NCBI GenBank assembly: GCA_023374025.1
Contig: SIJG01000219.1
Location: 39,891 to 103,890, forward strand
DNA length: 64,000 nt
Reading direction: 5' to 3'
Origin: Heterodera schachtii
Lineage: Eukaryota; Nematoda; Chromadorea; Rhabditida; Heteroderidae
The notes below the pieces were generated by a model. The model did not search any database. It saw nothing but the letters and a program-made list of their open reading frames with translations, and was not told the origin of the DNA. The translations under genes and the position numbers were made by a program. Shown one piece after another: positions 22,482-34,443 of this stretch. Numbering within the stretch: the stretch's first letter is position 1; every line of letters begins with the position of its first letter.

Positions 22482-23011
22482 TTTGTAATATTTCAAATAT
22501 AAAATCCGGATTTTTACTGGCAAAAATTTTGAAAATTATGTCCAAAAATTATTATTTTTGCTTTTATCTCCATAAAAATAAATATTTTTTCAAAAGAATT
22601 TTTTGTTTGTAAAAAGGTCACTTTTTTAATGGAACTTTTACGAAATTTTAATAATTTTTTTCAATAATTCTAGGCCCTGGTTGGTTAACTAATTAAACGA
22701 CGGATTGGAAGCCAAATTTCTTTTAAAAAATTAATTTAATTTTTTAAATATTTTTTCATTCTTCGCTTTCCTAACAAAAAATTGTATTTTTTGCTTATTT
22801 GTTAGTTTGAAGCTTCTGTTATGCATTTTATCCAACTTTTTACATCTTTTTATCCATATTTCGGCATTTTCACCAATAAATTCGAAAATACACCCGTAAA
22901 AATGGAAACATTTAAATTTTGTTAACATATTATTAATAATTCATTTTTTTACGAAAATTTTTTATTAAAATATGAGCAAAAAATTCATTTAAAAAATCTC
23001 AGCGAAAAATT

Positions 23012-23028
23012 GATTTCTCTGCTCGGAA
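23012..23028 (+). promoter_or_regulatory. Conserved upstream box of family H (copy H2)
   Basis: GATTTCTCTGCTCGGAA lies 119 bases before the ATG remnant at 23147. It shows that the upstream region of this broken copy is preserved. Confidence 0.5.
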
Positions 23029-24525
23029 TAAAGAAAAATCTATCGAAGAAAACAACAAATAACAAAATGAAATATAATAAAAAGCGAATAAAATTAAGCA
23101 ATTTCATTTGAAGCAATAAATTGAAATTTATTTTTAATAAAATTCAATGATTTTGTGGCATTTCACATTATAATATTTTTCATTATTTATAACGAGCGCT
23201 TGGGCGCCGCTTCGCGGCGCGCCAACCGTTCTTATTTATTTAAAATAATTTTCATAGAGTTGTTTTTTAACAAATTATTTTTTTATCCAAAAAATCGTTT
23301 CTCTCCTCTATCTTTTTTTCTCTTTCTATATCTTTCTTTTTGTCTCTGTGTCACTCTCTTTCTCATTTAATCTCTCCCCCTCTCACTTTCTCTCTTTCTC
23401 TACCCTCTCCTATTTTTCTATCTCTCGCTTTCTTCCTTTCTCTCCGCTCTCGCCTCTCTCTCTCTCTCCTCTCTTCTCCTCACACCTCTCTCTTCCCTCC
23501 CTCCCTCCCCTCTCTCTCTCCGTCCTTCCTCCCCTCTCCCTCTCGCTTCTCTCTCTCCTTCTCTATCTCTTTCTCTCCTCTCTCTCTCTGTCTCCTCTCT
23601 CTCTCCCTCCCATTCCACCCCTCTCTCTCTCGCCTCTCTATCCTCATACTTTTCTCATCTCTCTCTCTCTTTCCTCTCTCTCATCCTCATACCTCTCTAT
23701 GTCTTTTCCTTGTTCGCTCTCTCTCTCCTTCGCCTTCCTCTCTCTTCCCGTCCTCCCTCCCCTCCTCTCGTCGCTCGGCTCTCTCCCTCACCTCACGCCT
23801 TCTCTCTCTCTCTCCCTCTTCTCCTCACACCTCCTCTCTCCCTCCCGTCCCTCCACTCTCTCTTCCGTCCCTCCCTCCTCTCTCCTCCCCCCCTTTCCCT
23901 CTCGCTTCTCTCTTTTGCCTCTCTCTCGTCTCCCTCTCTCTCTCGCCCCTCTATCCTCGTATTTTCTCTTCCTCTCTCTCTCTTTCCTCCTCTCTCTCGT
24001 CATACCTCTTTCTTCGCCTCTCTCTCTCTCCTTCGCTTCCCTCTTTCCTCCTCTTTCCTCCCTCCCCTCTCTCTCTCGGCTTCTCTCCTCACCTCACGCC
24101 TTCTCTCTCGCTCGTTCCCCTCTCTCTCCTCACTCCCCCTCTCGCCTCTTTCCTCTCTCTCTCTCGTCACACCTTCTTTCTCTCTCGTTTTCTTTCTCTC
24201 CTCATTCCCTCTCCTCATCTCTCCTCTCTTCTCCTCACACCTTCCTCTCTCCCTCCTCCCCTCTCTCTCTCGCCTCTCTATCTCATATTTCTCTCTCTCT
24301 CTCTCTTTTCCTCTCTCTCTCCTCATACCTCTTTCTTTTCGCCTCTCTCTCTCCTTCGCTTCCTCTCTCTTCCTCCCTCCCCTCTCTCTCTCGGCTCTCT
24401 CCCTCACCTCACCCTTCTCTCTCTCTCTCCTCTCTTCTCCTCACACCTCCTCTCATCTCCCTCCCTCCCTCCACTCTCTCTCTCCGTCCCTCCCTCCTCT
24501 CTCCCTCTCGCTTCTCTCTTTCTCT

Positions 24526-26962
24526 CAAATTTTCAAAATTTTTTCGAGCTAGGCCTAAAAAACTGTTTTCGGTTTTTTGAATTTTAGGTTTTTTTGCCGA
24601 TTTTTTCCCGGGAAAACGGAGACCACTTCCAAACATAGTTTTTCGAGCTCTATCGACTGGTATTTTTTTCGGACAAATTTCGATTTTTTCTTCCCAGAAA
24701 TAGAAAAATTTTTTGGCCTAAGCGGGACTTTGAGTCCCGTGCCCATAACTCGTCAGGGGTAGGTTTTAAGCCAAAAAATGCCTTAGACCAAAATTGTAAG
24801 AGCTTTTAAAGCTCTATCGAATTTGTGCCTATGTTGGAAAAATTTCAAAAATTTTTGAGCTAGGCCCCCTAGAAATTTTCGGAATTTTTTTTTGGGGCCA
24901 AAATGGGGGTGAAAAACCTTTTCTGGGGTTTTTTGAGATGCTGATTACGATATTGACCTTTGTTTTCGTTTCATAATTTTTGAATTTTTTTAAAAATTCG
25001 AAAATATTTTCAATTTTTTTGGCCCTCAGGATTTTGGGTTAAATTTTGAAATTTTCATAACTCGGTGATGGTTTCATCGAATTAACTATAATAAAGCTTT
25101 AAAACTAGAGAAAAATAAGGAGAATTTATGGGATCTCCTGAATTATCTTCATCTTCTAAAGAAAAAAGTTATTCCAGAATTTCTGGCATTTTTCGATTTT
25201 TCAGAAAAAAATTTGTTAACTGCCTTCTAAAAGATATTTGCAAAAGTAAAATACTACAAAAATCCGCAATTTTTTGCTCTATAAGATAAATTTTATTTCA
25301 TATTTTTAATCATTTTCTTACAAATTGCTATAAAAATAAAAGTGATTTTGAGATTCGGGACCAAAGGGGGGTGACCAGGATTTTGAGTGGAAAAATTTTT
25401 TCCACAAAAATCTTGCAAATATGTCTTTTAGGGGTATTTTAAGAACGCTGATCACGAATATGCAATCAGATTTTAATTTTGACATCGTTAAAGGCCTCAG
25501 AATCCCTGTGTGATTGGGGATTCTGGACATGTTTCTGAGGGGGGGGGGGGCAGGTTCGAACCCCGACGGTGTACATTAATTTTTTCTATGCATTTTTTGG
25601 GTTCTCTTCAATGCTTTTAATTATTTAATTATTTTTTATTTTATAATTAATAATTAATATTAAAAAATTTTTTTAATTTATTTAATTTTTTGATTAATAT
25701 TTTTTAAATTAATTGATTTTTTAATTAAAGAATTTATTTGTTTTTTTTTATTATAATTTGTCAAAAATGAATTCAATTTAAATAAAACGCATCATTGTAC
25801 ATTGCAAAGTTACTTTTTATTTATAAAAGAAGGAATTATTTTTATATTTTTAAAAATTATTAACATACCTATTCAATTTTATATATATTTTTTTATAAAA
25901 CCATTTCCTTATTTATTTTAATTTTGAAATCATGATTTACCATTTTATCATTGTTTGTACCATTCCAAAATTTGTGTACCTCCTAATACTGTTGTACCTA
26001 TTACCGTGGTTGTACCTCTTTTCCCGTGGTTGTACCTCGACTAATCTCTGTGATACCTCTTCTAATCACTGTTGTACCTCTTCTGATCACTGTGGTTGTA
26101 CCTCTTCGAATCACTTTTGTACCTCTTTTTATCACTTTTGTACCTCTTCTAATCACTTTTGTACCTCTTTTCATCACGTTTGTACATCTTCTAATCACTT
26201 TTGTACCTCTCTTCCATTACTGTTTACCTCTTCTTAACACTGTTGTACCTCTTTTCATCACTTTTGTACATCTTCTAATCACTTTTGTACCTCTTCTCAT
26301 TATGTTGTACCTCTTCTTAACACTGTTTGTACCTCTTCTAATCACTTTTGTACCTCTTTTAACACTGTGGTTGTACCTCTTCTAATCACCTTTAGACCTC
26401 TTCAAATCACTGTTGTACCTCTTCTGATCACTTTTGTACCTCTTTAAATCACTGTTGTACCTCTTCTAATCACTTTTGTACCTCTTCTCATTACTGTTGT
26501 ACCTCTTCTCATCACTGTTGTACCTCTTCTAATCCTGTTGTACCTCTTCTTACCACTGTGGTTGTACCTCTTCTAATCACTTTTAATACCTCTTCTTAAC
26601 ACTGTTGTACCTCTTCTAATCTCACTTTGTACCTCTTTTCATCACTTTTGTACCTCTCTAATCACTTTTGTACCTCTTCCCCCTGGTGTACCACTTCCCC
26701 TTGTGGTTGTACCCCTTCCGCCATGGTTGTACGAAGTGCCCGTCTGAGTCCAACTAAATTTAAAACGGGCGCGAAGCGCCCATTCAAGGCCGCGAAGCGG
26801 CCTAAAAATCACTGAATTTTTTTAATCCAAATTTTTCACAACAAAAAAATCTCTCCAACAAATTCGATCAATTTGAATCGTTTCAAAGCCTAGGTAGCGA
26901 AGCTCAAGAAGCGCGAAGCGCTTTTTCCCAGGCCCAGATCCGACGGTTCACGCACCCGCTAG
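24526..26962 (+). repeat. A-type unit A4, 5' truncated
   Basis: Homology to A1 begins at the equivalent of about 7,884 (TTTCAAAATTTT, then CGAGCTAGGCC), directly after the CT tract, so the first ~460 bp are missing. It ends normally at CACCCGCTAG. Compared with A1-A3 it carries many single-base insertions and deletions in homopolymers, more than substitutions. Confidence 0.88.
25990..26690. repeat. 21-bp minisatellite in A4
   Basis: Same 21-bp unit as A1-A3, but interrupted by many one-base indels that break the frames on both strands. This supports the view that those frames are not maintained as genes. Confidence 0.92.
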
Positions 26963-27853
26963 TTATATATACGTTATATTGACAAGGCAACTCATCTCAA
27001 AAACTATTTTGCAGTTCGGGAATAGCTGCGGGGCTGAAATTTTGCACCAAGGGGTAACTCGAGACTGCGCATCCGGGAAAACTATAGGGTTTTTTTATCC
27101 GAGGTTTCAACTGAGTACCAGGGACCGATTTCCTGTTTTTCGTGCAGTTCAGGCCCATAACTTTTTTTCTAAAACCCAATCAAAAACTTTCCGCTGGTAG
27201 GAACTTAAGTTGAAGTGTTGTCTAAAAGTCAAAAAAAATTCCAGGCTTCTACCTTTATAGGAAGGGCTGCAGAAATTGGCAACTTTTCAGTACCACTTTG
27301 TCCAGTTCAGTCCCTGTTGAATAACTCCTTAGGGTTTGAACTGAGCCAGGAGGTGCCAGCGGGACTATTGTAGAGTTTTGAAAGCTCGATTTTTCCAGAA
27401 TTTAAAATATCGAAAATTTTCAAAATTTTTCGAGTTAGGCCTAAAGTCGGTTTGGGGTTTTTGAATTTTAGGATTTTTTGCCGATTTTTCCCACAAAAAA
27501 AAGAGGAGCACTTTGGGAAGCAGTTTTTTCGAGCTCTATCGACTGGTATTTTTTTCGGAAAAATTTCGGTTTTTTTTTTCCCGGAATAGAAAAATTTTGG
27601 CCTAAGCGGGACATTTGAGTCCCGGGCCCATAACTCGTCAGGGGTTGATTTTAGCCAAAATTGCCTTAGAGCTAAATTGTAGAGTTTTTGAAACTCTATC
27701 GAATGGTATGTTTCATGTTCAGAAATTTTCAAAATTTTTCGAGCTAGGCCCCCTAGAAATTTTCAAAAAATTTTTTTGGGTTGAAAAATTTTGTGAAAAA
27801 TATTTTTCTGGGCTATTTAGGTGCTGAGCACGAATATGATGTTTGTTCTGCGT
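26963..27853 (+). repeat. B-type unit B2, 3' truncated
   Basis: It follows A4 exactly as B1 follows A1 (CCGCTAG/TTATATATACGTTATATTG). Homology to B1 stops at about 27,853 (TTTGTTCTGCGT), where the CT tract resumes. The A4-B2 pair is therefore a fragment of an A-B array. Confidence 0.88.
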
Positions 27854-28231
27854 CTCAATCTTCTTTTCCTTCTTTCTTTCTCTTCTCTGTCTTTTCTCTC
27901 TGTCTTCTTTCTCTCTCTCCCTCCTCTTTTCGGTTCTCTCTTTCTGTCTCACTCTGTGTCTCTCTTCTTTCTCCTCTCAATCTGTTTATCCTCTCTCTAT
28001 TTTTCTCTCTCTCTCTCACTCTGCCTCTCATTCACTTTCTCTTCACTCAATCTCTCTCTGTCTTTCTCTATCTCTCTCTGTATCTCATTCCTCCCTCTCT
28101 CTCTTTGTCTTTCTCTCTCTCTCATTCACTCTCTCTTTCATTTTTATTTTCTTTCTCAGCAACTAAAACATTCGTGTCAAAAAATAATTCAAATTGCTTG
28201 GTCACTTACGTACACCACTAAATTAGTATAG

Positions 28232-30200
28232 TGGACGAGCGCTTGGGAACCGCTTCGCGGTTCCCAACCGCTCCGTTTACTTTTAAAATTTTAATTAAAA
28301 TGTTATTTAAATTAGTCTCACAAAAAAGACTTTACAATTTTGAGCATTTCTTTCCTTCTCTGCCTGTTTTTCCCTCTCTGTCTCTCTCCCTCTCTCACAC
28401 ACTCTCTCTCCCTCGGTCTCTCTCTTTCTCTTTGTCTCTTTCTCTTCCTTTTTTCTTCTCTCCGTTTTTTCTCTTTCTCTAGGTCCCTCTCTCTGTTTGT
28501 CTCTCTCTTTGTCTCTCTCTCTTTGTCTCTCTCTCTCTCTCTATCTATCTTTCTCTTTGTCTCTCTCTTTCTCTCTCTCTCTTTAAGTATCTTTCTCTAT
28601 ATCCCTCTGTCTCCCTCTCTTTGTCTCCTCTCTCTCGCTCTCCTCTCTCTCTTCTATTTCTGTCTAACCCTCTTTCTTTATACTCTCTCTCTCTTTCTCT
28701 CACTCTCTCGCTCTTTGTCTCTATCTCTGTCTCTCACTCTCTATCGGTCTCTCTCTCTTTCTGTCTCTTTGTCTCTCTCTCACTGTCTCCCTTTGTCTTT
28801 CTCTCTATTTCTCTCCCTCTCTCTCTGTCTCATCTTTTGATCTCTCTCTCTTCTTTTTCTCTCCTCTCTCTTCATTTACTCTCTCTCTCTCTGTCTTTTT
28901 TCTCTGTCGGTCTCTCCCTTTCTTTGTATCTCTCTCTCTCTCTCTTTCTCTCTCTCTCATTCACTCTCACTCTTCACTCACTATCTCTCTGTCTTTCTCT
29001 CTACCATTCACTCACACTCTCTCTCGGTTTCTCTTTCTTTTTTCCCCTCTCTCTTTCTCTCTTTCTTTCTCTCTCTCTCTCTTGTGTCTCTCTTTTTTCT
29101 TTCTCTCTCTCTTTGTCTCTCTGTCTCTCATTCACCCTCTCTCTTAATTCACTATCTCTCGCTTTCTGTCTTTCTCTTGGTCTCACTCTGTGTCTCTGTC
29201 TCGCTTTCTGTCTCTCTCTCTATATATCTCTTTCTATGTCTCTCTTTCTTTCTCTTTATCTCTCTCTCCCTGTTTCTTATTCACTCTCACTCTTTACTCA
29301 CTATATCTCCTTTGTTCTCTCTTTGTCTCTCTGTCTCTTATTCACTCTCTCTCTTTACTCACTATATCTCCTTTATTCTTTCTTTGTCTCTTTCTCTCTC
29401 TGTCTCTCTTGGTCTCTCTCTCTATATATCTTTCCCTATCTCTCTCTTTCTCTCTGTCATCACACTCACTCTATTTCTGTCTCTATCTCTGTGTCTCTCT
29501 TTTTTCCTTCTCTCTCTCTCTCATTCACTCTCTCACTCTCTCTTCACTCACTATCTCTCACTTTCTGTCTTTCGCTCTTTCTTGGTCTCTCTCTCTCTCT
29601 CTTTGTCTCTCATTCACTCTCTCTCTTTACTCATTATCTCTCGCTTTCTGTCTCTCATTCACTCTCTCTCTTTACTCACTATCTCTCGTTTTGTGTCTCT
29701 CTTTGTCTCCTCTCTCTGTCTCTCTTGGTGTCTCTCTCTATATGTCTCTCTCTTTCTCTCTGTCATCACATTCACTCTCTTTCTGTCTCTCTCTCTTTCT
29801 GTCTCTCTCTCTCTGTCACTCGATCACTCTCTCTCTTTCCGTCTCTCTCTCTCTCTCTCTTTGTCTCTCTGTCTCTCATTCACTCTCTCTCTCTCTTTAC
29901 TCATTTTCTCTCGCTTTATGTCTCTCTTTGTCTCTCTCTCTGTCTCTCTTGGTCTCTCTCACTATATCTCTCTTTCTGTCTCTCTCTTTCTCTCTGTCAT
30001 CACACTCACTCTATTTCTGTCTCTCTCTCTCTCTCTTTGTGTGTCTCTCTCTCTCTTTCTGTTTCTCTCTCTCTCTGTCACTCGCACACTCTCTCTCTTT
30101 CCGTCTCTCTCTCTCTCTCTGTGTCTCTCTTTCTTTCTCTCTCTTTCCCTTTTTTTTATTTCGCAGCAACTAAATCATTTGTGTCGATGCTATCGAAAAT
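28232..30200 (+). mobile_element. CT-rich repeat element E2
   Basis: Head: CGAGCGCTTGG with an 11-bp-stem hairpin (TTGGGAACCGC-TTC-GCGGTTCCCAA) at about 28,243-28,267. Then an AT-rich leader to about 28,350 and a ~1.8 kb pyrimidine tract with imperfect higher-order repeats (for example CTCACTATCTCTCGCTTTCT). The tail CAGCAACTAAATCATTTGTG begins at 30,165. It is the second of two copies in tandem inside the broken H2 gene. Confidence 0.65.
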
Positions 30201-31061
30201 AGCAAAATCTCTCCTCTCTATCTCTCATTCACTCTCTCTCTCATTCACTCACTTAAATATTTAAAAATCTACAGCGAAAAAACAAAACAGAAAGAATTTG
30301 TGAAAGAATTAGGCATTTCTCATCAAACTTTTGTAAAATGGAAAAAAGAATTGGTGCCAACAAAATATAATAAAAGTAAGTGCATTTTTTAGATAATTTA
30401 TTTAATTTATACTTTTAGTACAAAAAAACTACTCCAATGAAGAGAAATTGAGAAAGGTGAAGCAATATTTCAAAATAAAAGAAAAAAACCCAGAAATTAA
30501 TGATGAAATAATTGCTAAGAAATTGGGAATTGGATACGCAACTTTGCGCAGATGGATAAAGAAATTTGTTTCAATTACTGACATGTGATTTTTTGAAGGA
30601 GTTTGAAGTTATTGATATGTGTGTTTGTAGGCTCAGTATCGTTTCGTTAATGAAACAAAATAAAAAAAAATATTGGCTAAATTCAATAAAATTATCTTTT
30701 AAAGTCCTACTAATTGTTTCTTTTTTAAATTCTCTAAAATTTGGTTTCGCGAATCCTTACGCTCTGATCACGATTTTGAATGTTGTCCTAAAATGACATT
30801 GCTTTGAAATGTCGATGGGGATTTGTAAGCCAGAGAATGGCACAATTTGAACACTTCGTCCCATGTTTGGATGTGAAGCCAACTGCATCTGAAACCATTT
30901 CATTATTTGTAGAGCTTGGCCTGGTCCTAGATTTTTTTAATGGGCCTGGATTTTCCTGGATTTCTGTAAAGAAAATCCAGGTCCATGTTCTAACAAGGTC
31001 CAGGTCCAGAAATTATTCAACAAACTAATTTCTAATTATGACTATCGAAAAATGCGTCTGT

Positions 31062-31251
31062 AATACAGTATTTATAATATTGTAGATTCAATTCAAAATT
31101 GTATAAGAAGCCGTCTGTTCGTCAATTTTGTTTTTGTAGAGTTCGACATGGACGTGAATTTCTCATGAATCTGAATTTTCCTGAATTCCTTTATCGGAAG
31201 GCCTTTGTTCTAATTAATTTTGTTCAAAGTTTTTGTAAATTAAAAAAATAG
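31062..31251. repeat. ~190-bp dispersed direct repeat, copy 1
   Basis: AATACAGTATTTATAATATT through GTAAATTAAAAAAAT recurs at 33,947-34,140 with few changes. Both copies flank decayed family H material, so the repeat probably travelled with a local duplication of that gene. Confidence 0.85.
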
Positions 31252-31661
31252 ATAATTTTTAGAGAAAATTAAACATAATTATCACTAGGGCCAGGATTTA
31301 TATGGATTTAGATATCTTTTTTTTTGCACAGTTATTCGCTTTAAACAATCAAGTAAATATTATTTTTTTTGCTTGGTCTTAAGCTTCTTGAATGCGTTTT
31401 ATTTCAATGTTTTCCATATTTTTATTTATATTTCGGCAATTTTACAAAAAAAAAAAAAAAAGTCGAAAATATAGCACCAAAAGTAAAAATTTTGAAGAAA
31501 GAAACTCCTTAAGATCGAATATTTCGAAAAACTCGAAAATTGGGTTTTTTAGGCTCAAAATTCCTATTTAAAATAAATTTTATTAACATATTATTATTGT
31601 AATTCATTTTTTACTTTATTAAAATTGAGAGAAAAATTGATTAGAATCTCAGCGAAAAATT

Positions 31662-31678
31662 GATTTCTCTGCTCGGAA
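31662..31678 (+). promoter_or_regulatory. Conserved upstream box of family H (copy H3)
   Basis: GATTTCTCTGCTCGGAA lies 121 bases before the ATG at 31799. Confidence 0.5.
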
Positions 31679-31798
31679 TTAAGAAAAATATGTCGAAAAA
31701 ACAACAAATAACAAAATAAAAGTTAATAAAAAAAAGTGAGTAAAATAATATTTCATTTGAAGCAATAAATTCGAATATTAAATTTTTATAAATATTCA

Positions 31799-32722
31799 AT
31801 GGTTTTTTTTCTTTTAATATTTATAATATTTTTATTTGCTTTTAAAATTGATTCCGGCAAAATCCAACCAAATTTTGACGAAATATTCGGTGAAGGATGG
31901 GGCAAAAAAGAAAGTGAAGAAAAAAAACCTAAAATTAACCAAAAGGAAGAAAATGAAAATATGAAATTGGGAAGAAGTGTGGACAGTCCCAAATGATCAA
32001 CATAAAAAAGAAACAATTCAAAAATTTGAAGCAATTAAAGAAAAGTTGAAGCAAAAAGGTAAATATCAATGGAAAAACAACAACAAAATTGAATGTAAAA
32101 TTGCAAAATTATTAGGCACAAATCGCGACAAAATATAAAATGATCAAAATACGAGAAAAGAACCAAATGATCAACAGAAAAGAAAATCGATTGAAAAATT
32201 TGAAGCAATTAAAGAAAAGCTAAGAGAGAAAGGAAAATATGAAAATAAAGATCGAATGAAAATTGAAATGAAAATTGGAAAATTATTAGGAGTCGGTCGC
32301 AATAAAATATACAAATGGAAAAAGGAATTGAAATTAAATAAAAACAAAATGAAAAATAGTTTTTATGAGCAGAAAAAGAAAGAATTCATTGAGCGATTTG
32401 ATGAATTTAAAAGTTTAAATGGCCAAGGCAAACAGAATAAATTTGTGAAGGAATTGGGCATTTCGAGAGAAACATTTTTAAAATGGAAAAAAGAATTGGT
32501 GCCAAATTATAATAAAAGTGAGAGAATTTTTATTTTATTCATTTAAATATTATTTTTTTAGCAGCAAATAATTATTCCAATGAGATCAAATCAATAAAAA
32601 TGAGACAATATTTTGAAATGAAAGAAGAAAATCCAAAAATCTGTGACGAAAAAATTGCTGGGAAATTGGGAATTGGATACTCAACTTTGCGCAGATGGAT
32701 AAAGAAATTTGCTTCATTGTGA
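31799..32722 (+). pseudogene. Family H copy H3, chimeric and frameshifted
   Basis: It starts MVFFLLIFIIFLFAFKIDSG and KIQPNFDEIFGEGWGKKE (signal peptide and signature). A frameshift near 31,990 precedes a first HTH repeat ending KLLGTNRDKI and a stop (about 32,137). A second, differently derived first repeat (KIGKLLGVGRNKIYKWKKEL) then follows, then FVKELGISRETFLKWKKEL up to 32517. Exon 2 is 32562-32722 and keeps a complete third repeat (KLGIGYSTLRRWIKKF). The two first repeats resemble those of H5 and H4 respectively, so this copy looks like a recombinant of two family members. Confidence 0.7.
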
Positions 32723-33015
32723 TTTTTTTATGGAGTTTTTTGTTATTTACATAGTGTGGGTTATTTTACTTTTTCAAATTTTTTAATTTAATTGAGACTC
32801 TTTAGGTCATTTTTCTCATTTTTGGGCATGAACTTTTTTTAATGTGTTTTCCGTCTTTAAAAAAATGATCATTTGGACAAAATTTGATCAAATTCATAAA
32901 AGAAAAAATAATCAAAAAAGCAAATTTATTAATTACAAAATTACCAATCATCAAAATTGATAATATTTCATAGCCATGTGCATTTCCATGTGCTTTGCTC
33001 CTAGCCTCTCATCAG

Positions 33016-33248
33016 TAGGGATGGGAATTTAAGTCACGAAGGATCTAAAAAAGTCGACTTAAAAAGTTATGAAAAATCTCAAAAAATCACTAAAAAGTCA
33101 TAAAAACGCCAAAAAGTCACGAAAAATGCAAAAAAGTCATAAAAAATACAAGTTAGAAGCTTCAAAAAAAGTTTACAACCCTTTTTAAGTCATTTTAAGG
33201 TCATTTAGAGTCAGCAAAAAAAAAAAATCGCTTAAATTCCCATCCCTA
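33016..33248. mobile_element. hAT-type MITE, 233 bp, 8-bp target duplication
   Basis: Inverted ends TAGGGATGGGAATTTAAG and CTTAAATTCCCATCCCTA flank a 233-bp element. The direct repeat CTCATCAG lies immediately outside both ends (33,008-33,015 and 33,249-33,256). The interior is made of short AAAAAGTCATGAAAA-like repeats. The 8-bp duplication and TAGGG-type ends are those of the hAT superfamily. It has no transposase and is non-autonomous. Confidence 0.93.
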
Positions 33249-33473
33249 CTCATCAGTGAGTTTCCTTTTTTTGCAAAATATGACTGGATATTAGTAGAAA
33301 TAAATAAATAAAATTTATTTCAAACATAAATGTAGCAGCCTGTCAGTAAATCGTTGTTTTGAGATAAATTATGCCATAATTATTATTTCGGGATCATTCA
33401 TGGAATATTTTATCAAATGGGGACGAGAAGTTGAACTTTAACCCCTCTATTTCGACCATTTTAAAATACCATA

Positions 33474-33690
33474 AAAGTAAGAGAATTATTATTCAAATTT
33501 TAATTTTGATTTAAGCACTGAATAAAATGATTGAAAGGATAACAATTTAAAAAGATGAAGCATTATTTTGAAATAATAGTAAAAACCCTAAATTCGTGAT
33601 GAGATAATTGCAAGAAGAAATTGAAAATTCGAAGCTCAACTTTGCGCAGATGGCCAATTGAATTTGCTTTATTTTGCGATCCACTGATTT
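33474..33690 (+). pseudogene. Decayed family H exon 2
   Basis: It begins with ACCATAAAAGTAAGAG, the end of exon 1 and donor of family H. It continues through an intron-like stretch to AAGATGAAGCATTATTTTG and ACTTTGCGCAGATGG, matching the third HTH repeat. Stops and indels interrupt the frame. Confidence 0.7.
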
Positions 33691-33946
33691 TTAGAATATT
33701 GATTAGAATTCACGGATTTTTTACTTGCAAAATTTGAAAATTTGAGTTAATTTTGATAACAGATTTTGTCAAAAAACTGACTATTTTTGCGATTTTGAGG
33801 ACACTTAAAAAAAAAAGAGAGAGTTTTTGGGAGTCGACGCATGGAAATTTGGCTCTATTTGTTAACATATTTTCATAAAAAAATTTCAATTTTGACAAAA
33901 AAAAATTTGATTAAGAATATAGTTGGGTTAATATTTTTAGAAAAAT

Positions 33947-34140
33947 AATACAGTATTTATAATATTGTAGATTCAATTCAAAATTGTATAAGAAGCCGTC
34001 TGTTCGTCAATTTTGTTTTTGTAGAGTTCGACATGGACGTGAATTTTTCATGGATCTGGATTTTCCTGAATTCCTTCATCGGAAGGCCTTTGTTCTAATT
34101 AATTTTGTTTAAAGTTTTTTGTAAATTAAAAAAATTGATA
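33947..34140. repeat. ~190-bp dispersed direct repeat, copy 2
   Basis: Second copy of the sequence at 31,062-31,251, here immediately upstream of another decayed family H fragment. Confidence 0.85.
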
Positions 34141-34443
34141 AAAAAGAGTTTTCATGAAAAGAAAAAAAAGAATTTATTGAACGATTTGATGAATTTAAAA
34201 ATTATATGGCCAAAGCAAACAAAAAGAATTTGTGAAGGAATTGGGCATTAGTGAAATGACTTTTCGATGATGTAAAAATGAATTATGCCAAACTATAATA
34301 TAATTAATTGAAATTTTTAGATAATTTATTTGATTTAATTGTTTTAGTAAAAAAGAACCTTTCCAATGAGGAAAAATTGAGAAAGATGAAGGAATATTTA
34401 AAAATTAAAGTACGAAATCCAAAAATTAACGATGAAATAAGTA
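34141..34443 (+). pseudogene. Decayed family H fragment (second and third repeats)
   Basis: The reading is interrupted but recognisable: KKEFIERFDEFK, then AAAGAATTTGTGAAGGAATTGGGC (FVKELG), then an intron and GAGAAAGATGAAGGAATATTT (third repeat). Frameshifts and an in-frame stop near 34,268 make it non-functional. Confidence 0.7.

Larger units (their letters stand above)
23191..28200 (+). mobile_element. CT-rich repeat element E1 (contains A4-B2)
   Basis: Head: CGAGCGCTTGG followed by a GCGCCGC-TTC-GCGGCGC hairpin and CCAACCG. Then about 100 bp of AT-rich DNA and a pyrimidine-only tract (23,300-24,525). The tract is interrupted by truncated A and B repeats (24,526-27,853) and resumes at 27,854-28,158. 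Tail: CAGCAACTAAA. The same head, tract and tail make up E2 immediately downstream. No coding capacity: the long serine/leucine frames are translations of CTCTCT. The class of element is unknown. Confidence 0.65.
23147..30588 (+). pseudogene. Family H copy H2 split by ~7 kb of nested repeats
   Basis: The ATG and first codons (23147 to about 23190, MILWHFT...) match the start of the copy at 37,507 (MNLWHL...). Homology then stops abruptly. It resumes at about 30,255 with KQKEFVKELGISHQTFVKWKKE, the second HTH-like repeat, up to 30375. A normal intron follows, then exon 2 (30419-30588), which encodes an intact third repeat ending ATLRRWIKKF and a TGA. Upstream conserved DNA, the start, the intron and the 3' end are thus in the right order and orientation around a large insertion. 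The signature domain, linker and first HTH are lost, so no intact protein can be made. Confidence 0.75.

Noticed and set aside
23340..24587. Open frames of 280-415 codons rich in Ser, Leu and Pro
   Set aside because: They are translations of the CT tract; all three frames and the opposite strand are open, with no codon bias or splice context.
28340..30264. 547-codon Ser/Leu frame
   Set aside because: Again a product of the CTCTCT tract of element E2; parallel frames of similar length exist in the other phases.
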